DNA of 64,000 bases, taken from assembly GCA_039583875.1 (NCBI GenBank), contig CM077151.1:122951047-123015046 (forward strand), written 5' to 3'. The stretch is from Platanthera guangdongensis (lineage: Eukaryota > Streptophyta > Magnoliopsida > Asparagales > Orchidaceae). The translations under genes were made by a program, and so were the position numbers. Position 1 is the stretch's first letter; each line of letters begins with the position of its first letter. Of this stretch, positions 11,859 to 22,827 are shown piece by piece. The notes under the pieces are model-generated. The model was not told the origin of the DNA. It worked only from the letters and a program-made list of their open reading frames with translations, and searched no databases.

Positions 11859-12908
11859 ATGCCTCTTCCCAAGGAGATCCAAGACGGCATAAACCGAGCT
11901 CGCCAAGCCTCCGCAGCTCGCGTAGGCGCCCTGATGGCGGTCAATGCCAAAGCTCCTCAAGTTGATTCTGCCGAGCCCGGCTCCAAGAGGTCAAAGCCAT
12001 TCCCTTAGGCGGCTGAGCCCATTTACTACTACCTGAGGGCCACCCTGGCTCGCGAGACTGGCTCTTCCACCCTGAACAATTCTTGAGAAGGATAGAGAGG
12101 CTGTCGTAGTTGGCGACGACCCGGATGGTCAACCAGATGGCGGGAGCGTCGCGCCGCGAGAGCCCACACCGCGAGACGAGACGACTCTCGCGGACTCACG
12201 GTTCACGGAACCGGACAACCATCCCGAGGACCCGCCTCTTCTCTTTGGGATCCTGCCGGTGAGCTCGCAGAGGCCGAACTCGCCAGTTCGCGCCTCCCCT
12301 CCTCTCCAAACTGTCGTGGCAGCGGGGGCGGGTCTGGGAACCATCCCCACCCCGGGATTCGAGCTCCTCTCACCGGGGAATCGCGGCCCAGGTCGCGGGA
12401 AGGATCTGAGGTTCATCCCTCCCCACATCTCCTTTGAGCTGCCAAGCTCGTCTGGTCAGTCTTGCTTGACTTCTTGCCTCATGAGTTTTTTCTTCCTCTT
12501 TCCTTGCTGACACTTGTCTTCACAGCTCTTTCCAGCCAGTCCGATGCCGAGGAATCCTTGCGGGCAGCCCACTACTCTCCCCTCCCTTCCCAAAGCTCGC
12601 TAGACTCTTACCTGGGTCCTGAGGTGGACCAAGGCGAGCTGACAAGGAGGGAGGTGAAGCTCCTCAAGAAGCTCGTGTGCGGGCTGCGTGAGGTGCAGGG
12701 GGTCAACGAGACGCTACAGCGCGACTACGTGCGTCTCGCCGACGAGGTGCGGAGCGCCCAGGCTGGCGAGCTGATGTCCCCCTCCCGGCTCCTGGACGAG
12801 ATAGATGATGGCCTCTCGGTGGCGCAAAGGAACTCTGGAAGGATCCGCGAGCTGCTCCGCGCGTGGCAGTCTGGGGGCGGGGGTCGCAAGGCCGGGGTTG
12901 TTAAGTGA
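11859..12908 (+). pseudogene. Tat-1 antisense gene 1, coiled-coil protein, probably one intron
   Basis: It runs opposite to gag-pol between pol and the 3' LTR. The start at 11859 (MPLPKEIQDG) follows the TATA box. A stop at 12006 breaks the first exon, and the frame reopens at 12259-12454. A candidate intron spans 12455-12525 (GTCAGT...TTCACAG). The last exon, 12526-12908, is about 127 codons, Leu/Glu/Arg-rich and predicted coiled coil (LTRREVKLLKKLVCGLREVQ). The matching gene in Tat-2 has the same layout and a similar second exon beginning with an E-[ED]-SL block. I know of no function. It is inferred to be an accessory protein; Tat-lineage elements are known to carry extra ORFs, sometimes antisense. 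Confidence 0.65.
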
Positions 12909-13160
12909 GCGGCTCCTTCGCTGAGCCGACCGGTACTCGCATCCCGATGCTCTCCCTGCTCGCGCGCCCTGCTTTTTCATTCCTGAACTTTGCTTCTGTA
13001 ATAAGTAGCTTTTAGAATATTCTTGGTCATATTATTCAAATAATGTATTGCAATGTTTGACTTAGCCTTGGTTGGGATATGCCGGAAGTCGGCGAGTTGG
13101 GGTGGCGAGCTGGGGTGGCGAGCTGAGCCGATTGGACTGCCTGCCCCAGATTTCTTTTCC

Positions 13161-13168
13161 TATAAATA
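13161..13168 (+). promoter_or_regulatory. TATA box of Tat-1 antisense gene 2
   Basis: A perfect TATAAATA followed by GC and a C-run lies 110 bp upstream of the ATG at 13271. Tat-2 has TATAAATACCCCCCC at 57299 in the same place. The conservation of box plus C-run supports a real promoter. Confidence 0.8.
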
Positions 13169-13270
13169 GCCCCCCCCCCTCACCTACCCCGTACTGTGCC
13201 TTTGTTGCTTTCTTCCCCTTTCCTTGTTTCTTTCTCTTCGTGCTCGCGTTTCGCTTGTTCCTCTGCGATC

Positions 13271-15437
13271 ATGGGCAAGACCAACCCAGATACCGACGGC
13301 CGCTCCAAGTGCGCGTTGCACTTCACAGACTATTGCTTCTTCGATGGGCACACCAGCGAGGAGGAGCTCAAGGAATTCAGGGTCGCGTATGTGCCGCCAG
13401 GTTTTGAGGCGCGCAGGCCTGGGGAGGGGGAAGCTATCAACACATTTTACGAGGATGAGCTCGCCTTCCCCATCTCGCATTTTGAGGTGGGGTTGCGCCT
13501 CCCCCTCTGGCCGGAGATCTGCCAAATCTTGAAATAGTACGGCGCGGTACCCGCCCAGCTGAACTCCAACGCCGTCGCGATGATGGTGGCATTCGCGAGC
13601 TATCTCCGGCGGGAGAAGATCGAGTTCAACCTGACAGTGTTCAGGAAGCTGTTCTCCTACAAGACGACGCCGGATGGGATCGCCTACTTCGGTGGCTCGC
13701 TGATCAAGGTTCGCGAGATCGCGAACAAGCATCACACCTGGATGACCAAGATCGTCTTCATCAAGGGCGATCTCGGCAACATCCCCTACTCGCCCCAGCA
13801 AAAAGGCAAGGAGGCCTACCGCCCCCTGCCGTGTCCGACAACGACGCGGATCTCCACAAGTACTTCCTCCACAAAGACTTTGAGGTCGCCTTCATGCGGA
13901 GGGGCCTCTATGCGCTTCCCCCCGTTCTGCCCGGCGAAGGTACTGTTCTCTCCTCATCTTGCCAAACTCGCCCGATCGCCGAGCTCGACATATTGTTGCT
14001 GAACCAGTTCCGATTTTTCTCTAAGTATTTTCCTTGCAGGGGAGCAGATTATTCATGCGAACCCGCCATTTGCGGATCCGGGGTCGCACCCAGACCCTTT
14101 TGCCCGCGAGAAGGTGGCAGCGGAGGCCGGCCGAGATGAGGCGGCCCTCTCTCAACCCTCTTACAGCAAGAGGCGACCTGAGGACGTGGGTTCGAACCCG
14201 CCACATCGCCAGCGACCTCTAAAGAAGGTGCGGAGGGCCCTGTTGGCTCCGCGGGGGCAGCAACAACGACAACATCAACGGCCCAGCCCCAAGTACATCA
14301 GCTCATCGGAGACCCCTCCCGACGCGTCGCCGGAGAGCCCGCTGATGGAGATTACCAGCAAGGGCCGGAAAGGCGGGGAGGGCCCTTCCTACACGGCGAC
14401 GATCTCCACTCCTCCATCGGCAAAGAGGGCAACCCACGAGCGCGCGCCGCCGAGGCAACACCCCCTCTTCAACTTCGGCGGGCGGTGGAAGGACTCGACC
14501 GGTGAGCCCATGCTGTAGTGGGAAACGCTCGCTCATCGAGTCTCCATCTCCACCCAGCACCCCTCCTGGCACGACCGCAAGCCCGCCACCGGTCATGCCT
14601 ACGCCCTCGTCTTTAGCCTGTATGGCCGCGTGGATGTCGAGTCCTAAAAGAAGATGACCCTCCGGCAGCTCGGCCATGAGGGCATGCAGGCCCACCTGCG
14701 GACCATGGAGCTACACCACATGCTGGCACGGCGCAGCTTTGCCCTCAGCCACCAACTCCAAAAGGCTGAGCAAGCTCGCGACATCGCCAAGGATAAGGTC
14801 GCTGACCAGGCGAGGCAGCTCGGCATAGCGGAGGGTCTACTCGCCCAAGCCGCCGACGGGTTGGTAAATGTCAAGCACTACTCTTCTCTTTTACTTAGAA
14901 CATTTTGCGCTGATACCATACTGAATTTTCTCTTTACCAGGATGTCAAGGCTACGGGGGAGCTTCAGGCTCGCAATGCCAAGCAGGGGGGGAGATCAGCC
15001 AGCTGCGCGCATGCCTGGCCGAGCTGGAGGGCGCGAACACGAAGCTGAAGGGGGAGAATCAGGACCTCCTCAGCGAGGTCCGTTGCCAGGCGGAGATCTT
15101 CTTCCCGCCCCACGATATCGACCCTACCCTCCCCTACAAGAGCCCGCAGATCTTTGGAGAGGCCGACCTCGCCGAGAGACTGCGGATCAACTCCATCCAA
15201 ACCGCCGAGTGCACCCTCCAAATGATGAAGGACTCGAGGGTGCTGGTGGAGGGATGCGAGGGGATCTCGGCCCGGGGCCAGATGCAGAGCCTGTTCCCGG
15301 CAACGCCACCCAGTGAGAAGGAGGACAGCTTGGATGGGATGTTCAGGAAGAGCTTCCAGGATCCGTCGGGTGAAGGCGAGGACCAGTCCGGCGGGGGGGG
15401 GGGGGGGGGGGGGGGGGGGTGGGGGGGGGAGGCCTGA
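13271..15437 (+). pseudogene. Tat-1 antisense gene 2, Transposase_28-like protein with two introns
   Basis: The start ATG at 13271 (MGKTNPDTDG) was chosen from the TATA box and the Tat-2 match (MGKKRAEEGE). The N-terminal ~180 residues resemble the plant domain called 'putative gypsy type transposon' (Pfam Transposase_28): EAINTFYEDELAFPISHFEVG, GLRLPLWPE and FRKLFSYK. The middle is Arg/Pro/Ser-rich and looks disordered. The C-terminal part (14654-15380) is a long coiled coil. Introns fit at 13940-14039 (GTACTG...TTGCAG) and 14864-14940 (GTAAATG...TTACCAG). Damage: stop at 13535, frameshift near 13820, stops at about 14516 and 14646, and a frameshift after 14940. The molecular role is unknown; nuclear DNA or RNA binding is only a guess. 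Confidence 0.7.
15392..15430. repeat. Poly-G tract in the last exon of antisense gene 2
   Basis: A run of 27 G, one T and 9 more G. It encodes a Gly run just before the stop. It may have grown by slippage or be an assembly-length artefact. Confidence 0.9.
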
Positions 15438-16089
15438 TCTTATACATACTTTTTTCCTTCTTCTTCTTCTCTCTCTCTCTCTTCTTTTTTTTGTCTACTC
15501 GCCGAGGCGAGCTCCCTATAAACATTTTGTAAACACTTATTTAATGAATGAAAGATTTTGATCATACCCGTGCCACTTCTCTCTCTCTTTTCTCTCTTTT
15601 TTTTGTACTTTCCTCGTTGTGTTGTATATGTCATAGAGTGCTAACCCTGGCGACCTCGCATAGACAGGTTCCGTGAGTAGGATAGTCATGTATACGCCCC
15701 CGCGAGTGAGTGCGTTCTGAGTGCTCGCCGAGCCCCAGGCGATTCGGGAGCGGGCTGCTCTCCGCCCTTATCACGCCATCTTACCTCGCTCGCGAGCCCT
15801 CCATGTTGAGCTCAAGAGAGAAGAAAAAAATCTTCTAAGCGTATCAGGCGAAGGGGTGAAGTTCCTTGGCCTGGCTCGCCTTCCTTTGGCGAGGCCCGGG
15901 TTCTCCACTGCTTCGCCGATGTCGAGCTGGGATTGACGAGTCCAAACTTGCCCATGCAGAATCCTCTTGCTGATGCCGAACTGGGTTAGCCGAGCCCGAG
16001 CTCGCCTCTACAAAAACCCCTTTCCCCTTGCTTCCTAGCACTTTGAAACTTCTTGATCTCTTCCTGGCAATCTCAAGGCCAATACCATC
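15438..16089 (+). other. Non-coding stretch after antisense gene 2
   Basis: CT-rich tracts are followed by an AT-rich segment with 'aatgaatgaaag' near 15545, a plausible 3' end for the antisense transcript. Beyond 15640 the sequence is GC-rich with GCTCGCC/GAGCTC words like the LTR. No domain is visible on either strand. Confidence 0.5.
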
Positions 16090-17240
16090 GAGTGACTCCC
16101 TGCCATGCCAGCTAGGTGAGAGCCTGACAGCGGGGTCCGCTCGAGGCCAAGGATGACACCGAGTTACTTCCGGCCCTGCCAGCTAGGTGAGATCCTGGCA
16201 GCGGGATCTGCTCGGGGTCCAAACACATTCCATCGAGTGACTTCCGGCCCTGTCAGCTAGGTGAGAGCATCACAGCGGGATCTGCTCGAGGCCAAGGATG
16301 ACATCGAGTGACTTCTGGCCCTGTCAGCTAGGTGAGAGCCTGACAGCGGGATCTGCTCGAGGCCAAGGATGACACCGAGTGACTTCCGGCCCTGCCAGCT
16401 AGGTGAGAGCCTGGCAGCGGGATCTGCTCGGGATCCAAGGATGACAACGAGTGACTTCCGGCCCTGCCAGCTAGGTGAGAGCCTGACAAAGGATCTGCTT
16501 GGGGTCCAAACATATTCCATCGAGTGACTTCCAGCCCTGTCATCTAGGTGAGAGCCTGACAACGGGATCTGCTCGAGGCCAAGGATGACACCGAGTGACT
16601 TCCGGCCCTGCCAGCTAGGTGAGAGCCTGGGAGCGGGATCTACTCGGGGTCCAAGGATGACACCGAGTGACTTCTGGCCCTCCCAGCTAGGTGAGAGCCT
16701 GGCAGCGGGATCTGCTCAGGGTCCAAACATATTCCATCGAGTGACTTCCGGCCCTGTCAGCTAGGTGAGAGCCTGACAGCGGGATCTGCTCGAGGCCAAG
16801 GATGACACCGAGTGACTTCCGGCCCTGCCAGCTAGGTGAGAGCCTGGCAGCGGGATTTGCTCGGGGTCCAAACACATTCTGTCGAGTGACTTCTGGCCCT
16901 GTCAGCTAGGTGAGAGCCTGACAGCGGGATCTGCGCGAGGCCAAGGATGACACCGAGTGACTTCCGGCCCTGCCAGCTAGGTGAGAGCCTGGCAACATCT
17001 ACTCGGGGTCCAAACACATTCCATCGAGTGACTTCCGGCCCTGTCAGCTAGGTGAGAGCCTGACAGCAGGATCTGCTCGAGGGCAAGGATGACACCGAGT
17101 GACTTCCGGCCCTGCCGGATAGGTGAGAGCCTGGCAGCGGGATCTGCTCGGGGTCCAACGATGACACCGAGTGACTTCCGGCCCTGCCAGCTAGGTGAGA
17201 GCCAGGCAGCGGGATCTGCTCGAGGTCCAAACACTTTCCA
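16090..17240. repeat. 16-unit tandem repeat, ~72 bp per unit
   Basis: Units start at GAG(T) at 16090, 16161, 16235, 16306, 16377, 16449, 16522, 16593, 16665, 16739, 16810, 16884, 16955, 17026, 17097 and 17169. The conserved core is CTGCCAGCTAGGTGAGAGCC. Two unit types alternate irregularly: one ends GGATGACACC, the other AAACACATTCCATC. The array starts right after the integrase C-terminus. Hypervariable tandem repeats between pol and the 3' LTR are known in the Tat/Ogre group. Confidence 0.95.
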
Positions 17241-18327
17241 TTTCTCTATGCAGGCTAGCTATGACAGTACTGAAGTGTTGAAGAAATTTATTATAATCAA
17301 AGTATCGCTTACATGCTTCAGGGGAAAAATGCTTTAAGTCATCACCACTCCAGGTGAGACTCAGGGCCTCGCCCTCCACATTTTGGAGGCGATAGCCTCT
17401 TGACTTCAAAGCTTCCTTTACAATAAATGGTCCCTCCCATCTGGGGTTGAGCTTCCCTTCGGATGGCGACCTCCCTGCCGCATCCACCTTCTTCAACACC
17501 AAGTCCCCTTCCACGAACTGCTTGACCCTGACATACTTGTCAAAGTACTTGACCATTCTTCTTTTCACCTCCTCCTCTCAGATAGCGGAAAGGTCCCTTA
17601 GTTCTTCCACCATGTCAAGGGAGAGCCTCAGCTCCTCCTCGTTCTCTGCTTGCCATTTCTCTTGGACCTCTGTGCCCGCAACGTCTCGAGGTGTTTGGAC
17701 TTCAAATTCCACGGGGAGCACCGACTCGCACCCATGGGAGAGCTTGAAGGGGGTCTCTCCAGTAGCCGTGTTGGGGGTAGTTCTTAGGGCCCAGAGAACC
17801 GCGGGAAGCTGCTCCACCCAGCTCCCCTTCAAATTTTCCACTTTCTTCTTGAGGAGATTGACGATGATCTTGTTCGCGGCCTCCACCTGCCCGTTGCTCC
17901 TGGGGTGATGGACTGAGGCAAACCTGAGGTCAATTCCAAGCTGCTCGCAGAAGCTGGTGAATTTGGCACTGGCGAACTGGGGCCCGTTGTCCGTGACAAT
18001 GGCCTGGGGCAATCCATGGCGACAGATGATCTCCCCCCAAACGAAGTTCCTGATTACCTGAGACGTCACCTTGGATAGTGCCTTCACTTCCAACCACTTG
18101 GAGAAGTAGTCGATCATCACTAGGAGGAACCTCCTCTGCCCACTGGCCTGGGGGAATGGCACAACCAAATCCATTCCACAAATGGCGAAGGGCCAGGGGG
18201 GCGTGATACTCTTGAGTCGCTGGGCAGACTATAGCTGGAGGGGGGCAAACAGCTGGCATTTATGGCACCTCCTCGCGAACTCTGTAGCGTCTTGGCCTAG
18301 GGTGGGCCAGAAATACCCTTGCCTCAC
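17241..18327 (-). CDS. pol: Tat-1 integrase core and C-terminus
   Basis: The core at 17578-18174 reads MDLVVPFPQ, then FLLVMIDYFSKWLE (first catalytic Asp region), VTDNGPQF (second Asp), then HPRSNGQVEAAN (catalytic Glu). The next open segment, 17300-17568, carries GDLVLKK and NPRWEGPFIV, the GPY/F-type C-terminal module of gypsy integrases. One stop separates the segments at about 17575. The zinc-binding part lies upstream, around 18180-18330, with C..C (CHKCQLF) and a stop. Reading into the tandem repeat adds a non-native tail. This is the Ty3/gypsy integrase position, after RNase H. Confidence 0.9.
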
Positions 18328-19479
18328 TTATATTCCATCCAGGGTCCGACTCCCGGAGTGACTCCCACATTCTCCGGAGTGGACTTCCTCCAAGATTCTT
18401 TGTACCTCTCCCTCAGCCACGCAACGAGCCAGCATCCCTGAGAGTGTATTCCTGTATAGTTGCCCGTCGTAGAGGAGGTAGTATGCCGACTTGTGCCTTA
18501 GCTTCTTCTTATCTGCCCCCTCCAGATACTCTCCCGTGGAGAGGAAAGTCACCACTGGGTCCATCCACGAAGTTTGTTGATCAATTTCCATGAGCTCCCC
18601 CTCTTCGATGGAGGGGCGGAACAGGTCGGTGATGGTGCCCCCCACCTGGGGACCATGCTTTGCTAGTTGGTCGACTTGTTCATTCTCTTCCCTAGGCACG
18701 TGTCGGATGGAGAAGGTTTGAAAAGTGCCTATGACCCCCTTCACTTTGGCTAAGTATAATCGCAGGGTGGGCTCCCTTTCCTCAAACTCCCCGTTGATCT
18801 GGGAGGCTACCACCATGGAATCGGTGAGGACCTCCACGTCCAACACCCCCATCTCCCTGGCCAAGCATAGCCCTGCTATCACGGCCTCGTACTCGGCTTG
18901 ATTGTTCGTAATGGGGATGTGCACCACCACTGTCTGCTCAATTCGAGTCCCCTGAGGGCTTTCCAGGATCACCCCCACTCCTAGGGAATGCCTCCCCGAG
19001 GCGCCGTCTACCTTCACCTTCCAAGGAGCCGGACGGGTGAGCTCTTCCTCCGCCACTACAATCACATAGTAAGCCAAGAAGTCGGCCATCGCTTGAGCTT
19101 TGATCAAGAGCCGTGGAGCAAATGAGATGTCGAACTCACTCAACTCCACCGACCACTTGGCTAGTCTTCCTGAATGCTCCACCCCCTCAAAGATGTTGCG
19201 GAGGGGATGGTCAGTCACCACTCGGATTGAGTGTGCCTGGAAGTAAGGTTGCAGCCTCCGGGCTGAGACGATCAGGGCGAAAGCCAGCTTTTCCAAAATT
19301 GGGTACCGGAGCTCGGACTTCCTCCGGACCTGGCTCACGTAATAGATAGGGAGCTGCTTCTTCCCCTCTTCACGAACTAGGACGGAGCTCAAGGCCTCTG
19401 CCCCAACCCCGATGAACAAAAATAGGTCTTCCCCCCCCCCCTTCGGCCCTTGGAGTAGCGGAGCCTGAGTCAACTGCAT
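18328..19479 (-). CDS. pol: Tat-1 RNase H plus additional RNase H domain
   Basis: 383 open codons. The first half is the retroviral-type RNase H and connection (LSSVLVREEGKKQLPIYYVS, VVTDHPL...FEGVEHSGRLAKW). The second half is a second RNase H with a full DEDD set: KVDGASG, NNQAEYEAVIAGL, VLTDSMVV and VDQLAKHG. Two RNase H domains in tandem are diagnostic of the Tat lineage. The C-terminal end runs into the integrase zinc-binding region (RILEEVHSGECGSHSG). RNase H would degrade the RNA strand during cDNA synthesis. A stop at about 19488 separates it from RT and is likely secondary (Gln CAG to TAG). Confidence 0.93.
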   Translation of the reverse strand: MQLTQAPLLQGPKGGGEDLFLFIGVGAEALSSVLVREEGKKQLPIYYVSQVRRKSELRYPILEKLAFALIVSARRLQPYFQAHSIRVVTDHPLRNIFEGVEHSGRLAKWSVELSEFDISFAPRLLIKAQAMADFLAYYVIVVAEEELTRPAPWKVKVDGASGRHSLGVGVILESPQGTRIEQTVVVHIPITNNQAEYEAVIAGLCLAREMGVLDVEVLTDSMVVASQINGEFEEREPTLRLYLAKVKGVIGTFQTFSIRHVPREENEQVDQLAKHGPQVGGTITDLFRPSIEEGELMEIDQQTSWMDPVVTFLSTGEYLEGADKKKLRHKSAYYLLYDGQLYRNTLSGMLARCVAEGEVQRILEEVHSGECGSHSGSRTLDGI

Positions 19480-19488
19480 CTTGAGGGC

Positions 19489-20415
19489 CTAGAATGCCTC
19501 CTCGCACTCCTTGGTCCACTCGAACTTCTGACCACCCCTCAGCGTTTTGAAAAAGGGGGAGCACCTTTCTCCTACCCGGGAGAGGAACCTACTCAGCACT
19601 GCTAGCCTCCCCGTCAACCATTGTACCTCCTTAGCATTCCGTGGCGCCCCCAGCTCCAAGATATCCTTGACCTTATCAGGATTCGGCTCGACCCCCGCGG
19701 GGATGAGGAGGTGCCCCAAGAACTTCCCCCTGCTAGCCCCAAAGACACATTTTAGGGGATTCAACCACATCGTGTTTTTGCGCAGGGTGGCGAAGGTCTC
19801 CTCCAGGTCCCGGAGGTGGGAGTCCACATCCCGACTCTTGATCATGAGGTCATCTACATATACCTCCAAATTTCTACCCTTCTGTTCCTTGAAGACCCTA
19901 TCCATCATCTTTTGGTAGGTTGCCCCTGCGTTCTTTAGCCCGAAGGGCATCATCTTATAACAGTAGCATCCATCCCCTGTGATGAACGAGACATCCTTGA
20001 TGTCCAGGGGGTACTTCCTGATTTGATGATAACCTGAAAAAGCATCTAAAAAACTCATTACAGAAAAATCGACGGCTAAGTCAACCAGCGCGTCGATCTG
20101 AGGCAAAGGATAACAGTCCTTAGGACAAGCTTTATTAAGTAAAGAAAAATCGATACACATCCTCCATCAGCCGTGTCCTTTCTTGACCATGACCACGTTG
20201 GAGACCCAGCCGGGAAATTGGATCTCAGACACGAAGCCAGCCTTGAGGAGCTTCGCCACCTCCTCCCTGATGGGCTCCGCCAGCTTGTCCGCAATGAACC
20301 TCTTCTTCTACTGAACGGGGCGTGTCCCCGGGTCCAAGTTGAGGTGGTGGCAGGCCACATCCGCATCAACCCCCGGCATCTCCGCGGCATTCCAAGCGAA
20401 GATGTCCACGTTCTT
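19489..20415 (-). CDS. pol: Tat-1 reverse transcriptase
   Basis: The main open segment, 19489-20160, holds the palm: FLDAFSGYHQI, PFGLKNAGATYQKMMDRVF and VYVDDLMIKS (catalytic Asp pair, about 19855), then FLGHL and the thumb. The fingers part at 20161-20415 (EVAKLLKAGFVSEIQFPGWV) is in the same frame but broken by three stops, at about 20161-20172, 20308 and 20416. RT copies element RNA into DNA in the particle. It has the gypsy order protease, RT, RNase H, integrase. Confidence 0.92.
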
Positions 20416-20931
20416 CTAGATGCACTCCAACATCCTGCCTTGGTCCTCCGGGGTCAGCCCCCCGCTGACGTGGATCTTCTCCATCCTGCCTCCATGGGTG
20501 AGCACCTCCAGCTCCACCACTTCTTCTGCAGCCTCTAGCCTGGACTGCTCCCCCCATCCTTCAGCATCCCCGTCCTCCGGAACGGGGACCTCTACCTCCA
20601 TCTCTTCCCCTACGGCCATTACTTCGGCCAACTCCAGATCTCCTCCTGCCGCCTCCTCCTCTGTGTAGTTCTTCATCTCCAGCTCCTCCCTTCCTGCTTC
20701 CTGCTCGGCCTCCTCCATCATTCGCCCCATCTCCTCGGCTCCCTCCTGCCAGGAGATGGTGCTCACCGCAGTGACATAGTATTCCCGCACCACTTTTGGG
20801 TCCCCCCTGACCCGGACCTGAATCCCCTCAGCGTTGAACTTCAAGCACTGGTGGAAAGATGAGGGGATGCAGCGGAAGGCGCTGATAAGGGGCCTCCTGA
20901 AGATGGCACTGTAGCTACTGGGGGCATCCAC
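20416..20931 (-). CDS. pol: Tat-1 protease-RT linker, acidic
   Basis: 171 open codons between protease and RT. The first part (SYSAIFRRPLISAFRCIPSS) is the conserved stretch after the Tat protease. It is followed by a strongly Glu-rich region and then GGRMEKIHVSGGL, which leads to the RT fingers. The Glu-rich linker has no assigned activity. A frame change near 20935 separates it from the protease. Confidence 0.75.
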   Translation of the reverse strand: MDAPSSYSAIFRRPLISAFRCIPSSFHQCLKFNAEGIQVRVRGDPKVVREYYVTAVSTISWQEGAEEMGRMMEEAEQEAGREELEMKNYTEEEAAGGDLELAEVMAVGEEMEVEVPVPEDGDAEGWGEQSRLEAAEEVVELEVLTHGGRMEKIHVSGGLTPEDQGRMLECI

Positions 20932-21371
20932 GATGACGAACCTTCAGTTCCTGGACTGCCCCCCAAGGTAACATGGAGGCCAACTCCTCCCTCCACTTCC
21001 TTCCTCTCCCCTGAAAACCCGAACAAGGGTCTATCCGAGGCCATCACCCTCTTTGCCTCTACCTTCATCGCGTCAAACGCCTTTTTGAAGATGACGTTGA
21101 CGGAGCTCCCGTTGTCAACGAGGATCCGAGAGACGGTGAAATTCTCTATGGCTTCCTTGATGACCAACACATCACAGAACGGATCCTCGTGATCTGGCAT
21201 GTCGCTTCTAGAGAAGGTGATCCTCTCCTCCGGGGGTGGGGTCTGGGAAGTGGAGGCAACGCTCCGGCGGTACATGGTGTGGAGGGTCGCCTTGCGGGAA
21301 GCCTCGACCCCCACCCCCCGTGGATCACTTCGATCCCTCCTCAGGTTCCAACATCCAACCGGTCCTCGCAA
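20932..21371 (-). pseudogene. pol: Tat-1 aspartic protease
   Basis: An open segment contains TFSRSDMPDHEDPFCDVLVI, then the active-site block ILVDNGSSVNVIF and PLFGFSGE. The Asp-Asn-Gly active site replaces the usual Asp-Thr/Ser-Gly; Tat-type proteases often show such variants, so this need not be a loss. A frameshift after GGVGLHVTLGG removes the flap and end. It would cleave the Gag-Pol polyprotein. Confidence 0.8.
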
Positions 21372-22827
21372 CGATCCTCCTCCGTCCGAGGCAGGACCTC
21401 CTCAATCCTCACTTCTTGTCGTCCCTGCTGTTGCTGCTGCTCCCTATTCCCTCTCATCTCAAGAAATTCTGGGCACGTGGCTGTTGTGTACCCCTCCTCC
21501 TGATGGAAGTCGCAATAGGGCAACTCCACCATTACTTCTCTCCTCCTCCTCCTCATCATTCCCCTCCTCGCCCCCAAGGCTATGGCCATTGCCTCCTTTT
21601 GATCGGGAAGCCGGGGCCTCTGGGCCTGCCTCCAGCCTGGAGGGTGGAACTGATCTTTCCTCCCCTAGTAGTGATCCCTTCTGTAGTATCCTCTCTGTGG
21701 CCCCTGCCCTTGCCACTCAGGTCTCCAGCCCAGTCGACGGTCGGGCTCCTGACGCCCCCACCTCGGCTGCTGCTGCCACTGGAGCTGCTTTGCTCCCTCT
21801 GTCGAGGCTCTCCTCTTCTCTCTTCATGTCCTCTCCCTCCTCTCATCTCCTTCTCTTCCTACGTGGCCCACTTGGCCAGTTTCCTTGCAAACTCCGGGTT
21901 CGACGCCTCCCCGTCAACCTCTCTTGCCGCCCTCTCCATCAGCTCCTCATAGGAGAGGGGGGGGGGGAACTCTCTTCAGCTCATTCCAGAAGAACCACTG
22001 CTGCAGGCCCAGGGTAAAGGCCATCATCAGACTATGGCCCGACATCTCCTGGACTAGAGTAACCTCCTTCTGGAACCAGTCCATGTAGCTTCCCAACGTC
22101 TCGTTCACCGCCTGCTTGATGTGGAACTGGGACTCGGACTCCTTCTTCCTCTTATTCGAGGTTGTGAACCTCAGCATGAACCCTCGGCACAACTCCTCAA
22201 AACAGTAGATGGAGCTGACCGGTAGCTGATGGAACCACTCCCTTGCCTTCTCCCTGAGGGTGATAGCGAAGAGTCGGCACTTGAACCCGTCCGACATCTG
22301 TCGGATGGAGACTACATCCTCAAACCATTGCACATGCTGGACCGGGTATCGCTTCCCGGTGTAGTAGGACATCTCGGGTTCCCTGAACCCATCTGGAACT
22401 GGAGCTGAGGAGACCAGCTCGCCGAAAGGACTGCCTCCCCCCACTGGGCAAGCCGGCGAGTCTCGCGGGTCCAGCTCGCCGAACCGGCCTCGGCCTGCCG
22501 AGCCGAGGAAGAGCTCGCGTACGGGGAGCTCGCACCCCCGGCCCTCCTCAGCCACCTCCTTCCCAGCTTGCCTGCCGGGAGCATCCTCGCCCAAAGAGGG
22601 GGCGGCCGCGATCTGGACTGCTGGAGTCGAGCACTCGGCCCACGTGCCGAGTGCGAACTTGATGAGGTTCAGCACCTCGTTCCTGAAATCTTCCAACATC
22701 CCCACCGTGGCGAGAGGCGGGGGGGGGGGGGGGGGGTGAGTTCGGCCTTTCAGATCCCTGTCCTCCTGTCATCGAACTCGCTGAAGCTTTTCTGCACTGA
22801 CCACTATCCACGCTCACCGCACCAAAA
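21372..22827 (-). pseudogene. gag: Tat-1 gag
   Basis: The more likely start is the ATG at 22817 (MSVDSGQCRK). A C-run at about 22720-22737 (minus strand) then breaks the frame, and the open segment resumes at 22705. The Gag core is at 21947-22400: REKAREWFHQLP, CFEELCRGFMLRF and LGSYMDWFQKEV, the retrotransposon Gag pattern (Pfam Retrotrans_gag). Downstream it is Arg/Glu-rich with further frameshifts. A zinc-knuckle remnant may exist near 21500 (YCDFHQEEGYTTATCPEF, a C..H.....C arrangement). Confidence 0.8.
22812..22827 (-). promoter_or_regulatory. Tat-1 primer binding site region
   Basis: Minus strand after the 5' LTR reads TTTTGGTGCGGTGAGCG. The position is right for a primer site. I cannot assign the tRNA with certainty. 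Confidence 0.5.

Noticed and set aside
16257..17234. Several minus-strand ORFs with GSHLAGRAGSHS repeats
   Set aside because: The 72-bp unit is a multiple of three, so one frame stays open by chance. They are products of the tandem repeat.
19547..22017. Plus-strand ORFs of 80-270 codons opposite Tat-1 gag-pol
   Set aside because: They mirror the RT, protease and gag coding strand and carry low-complexity Ser/Pro/Leu; they are shadows of the minus-strand genes.
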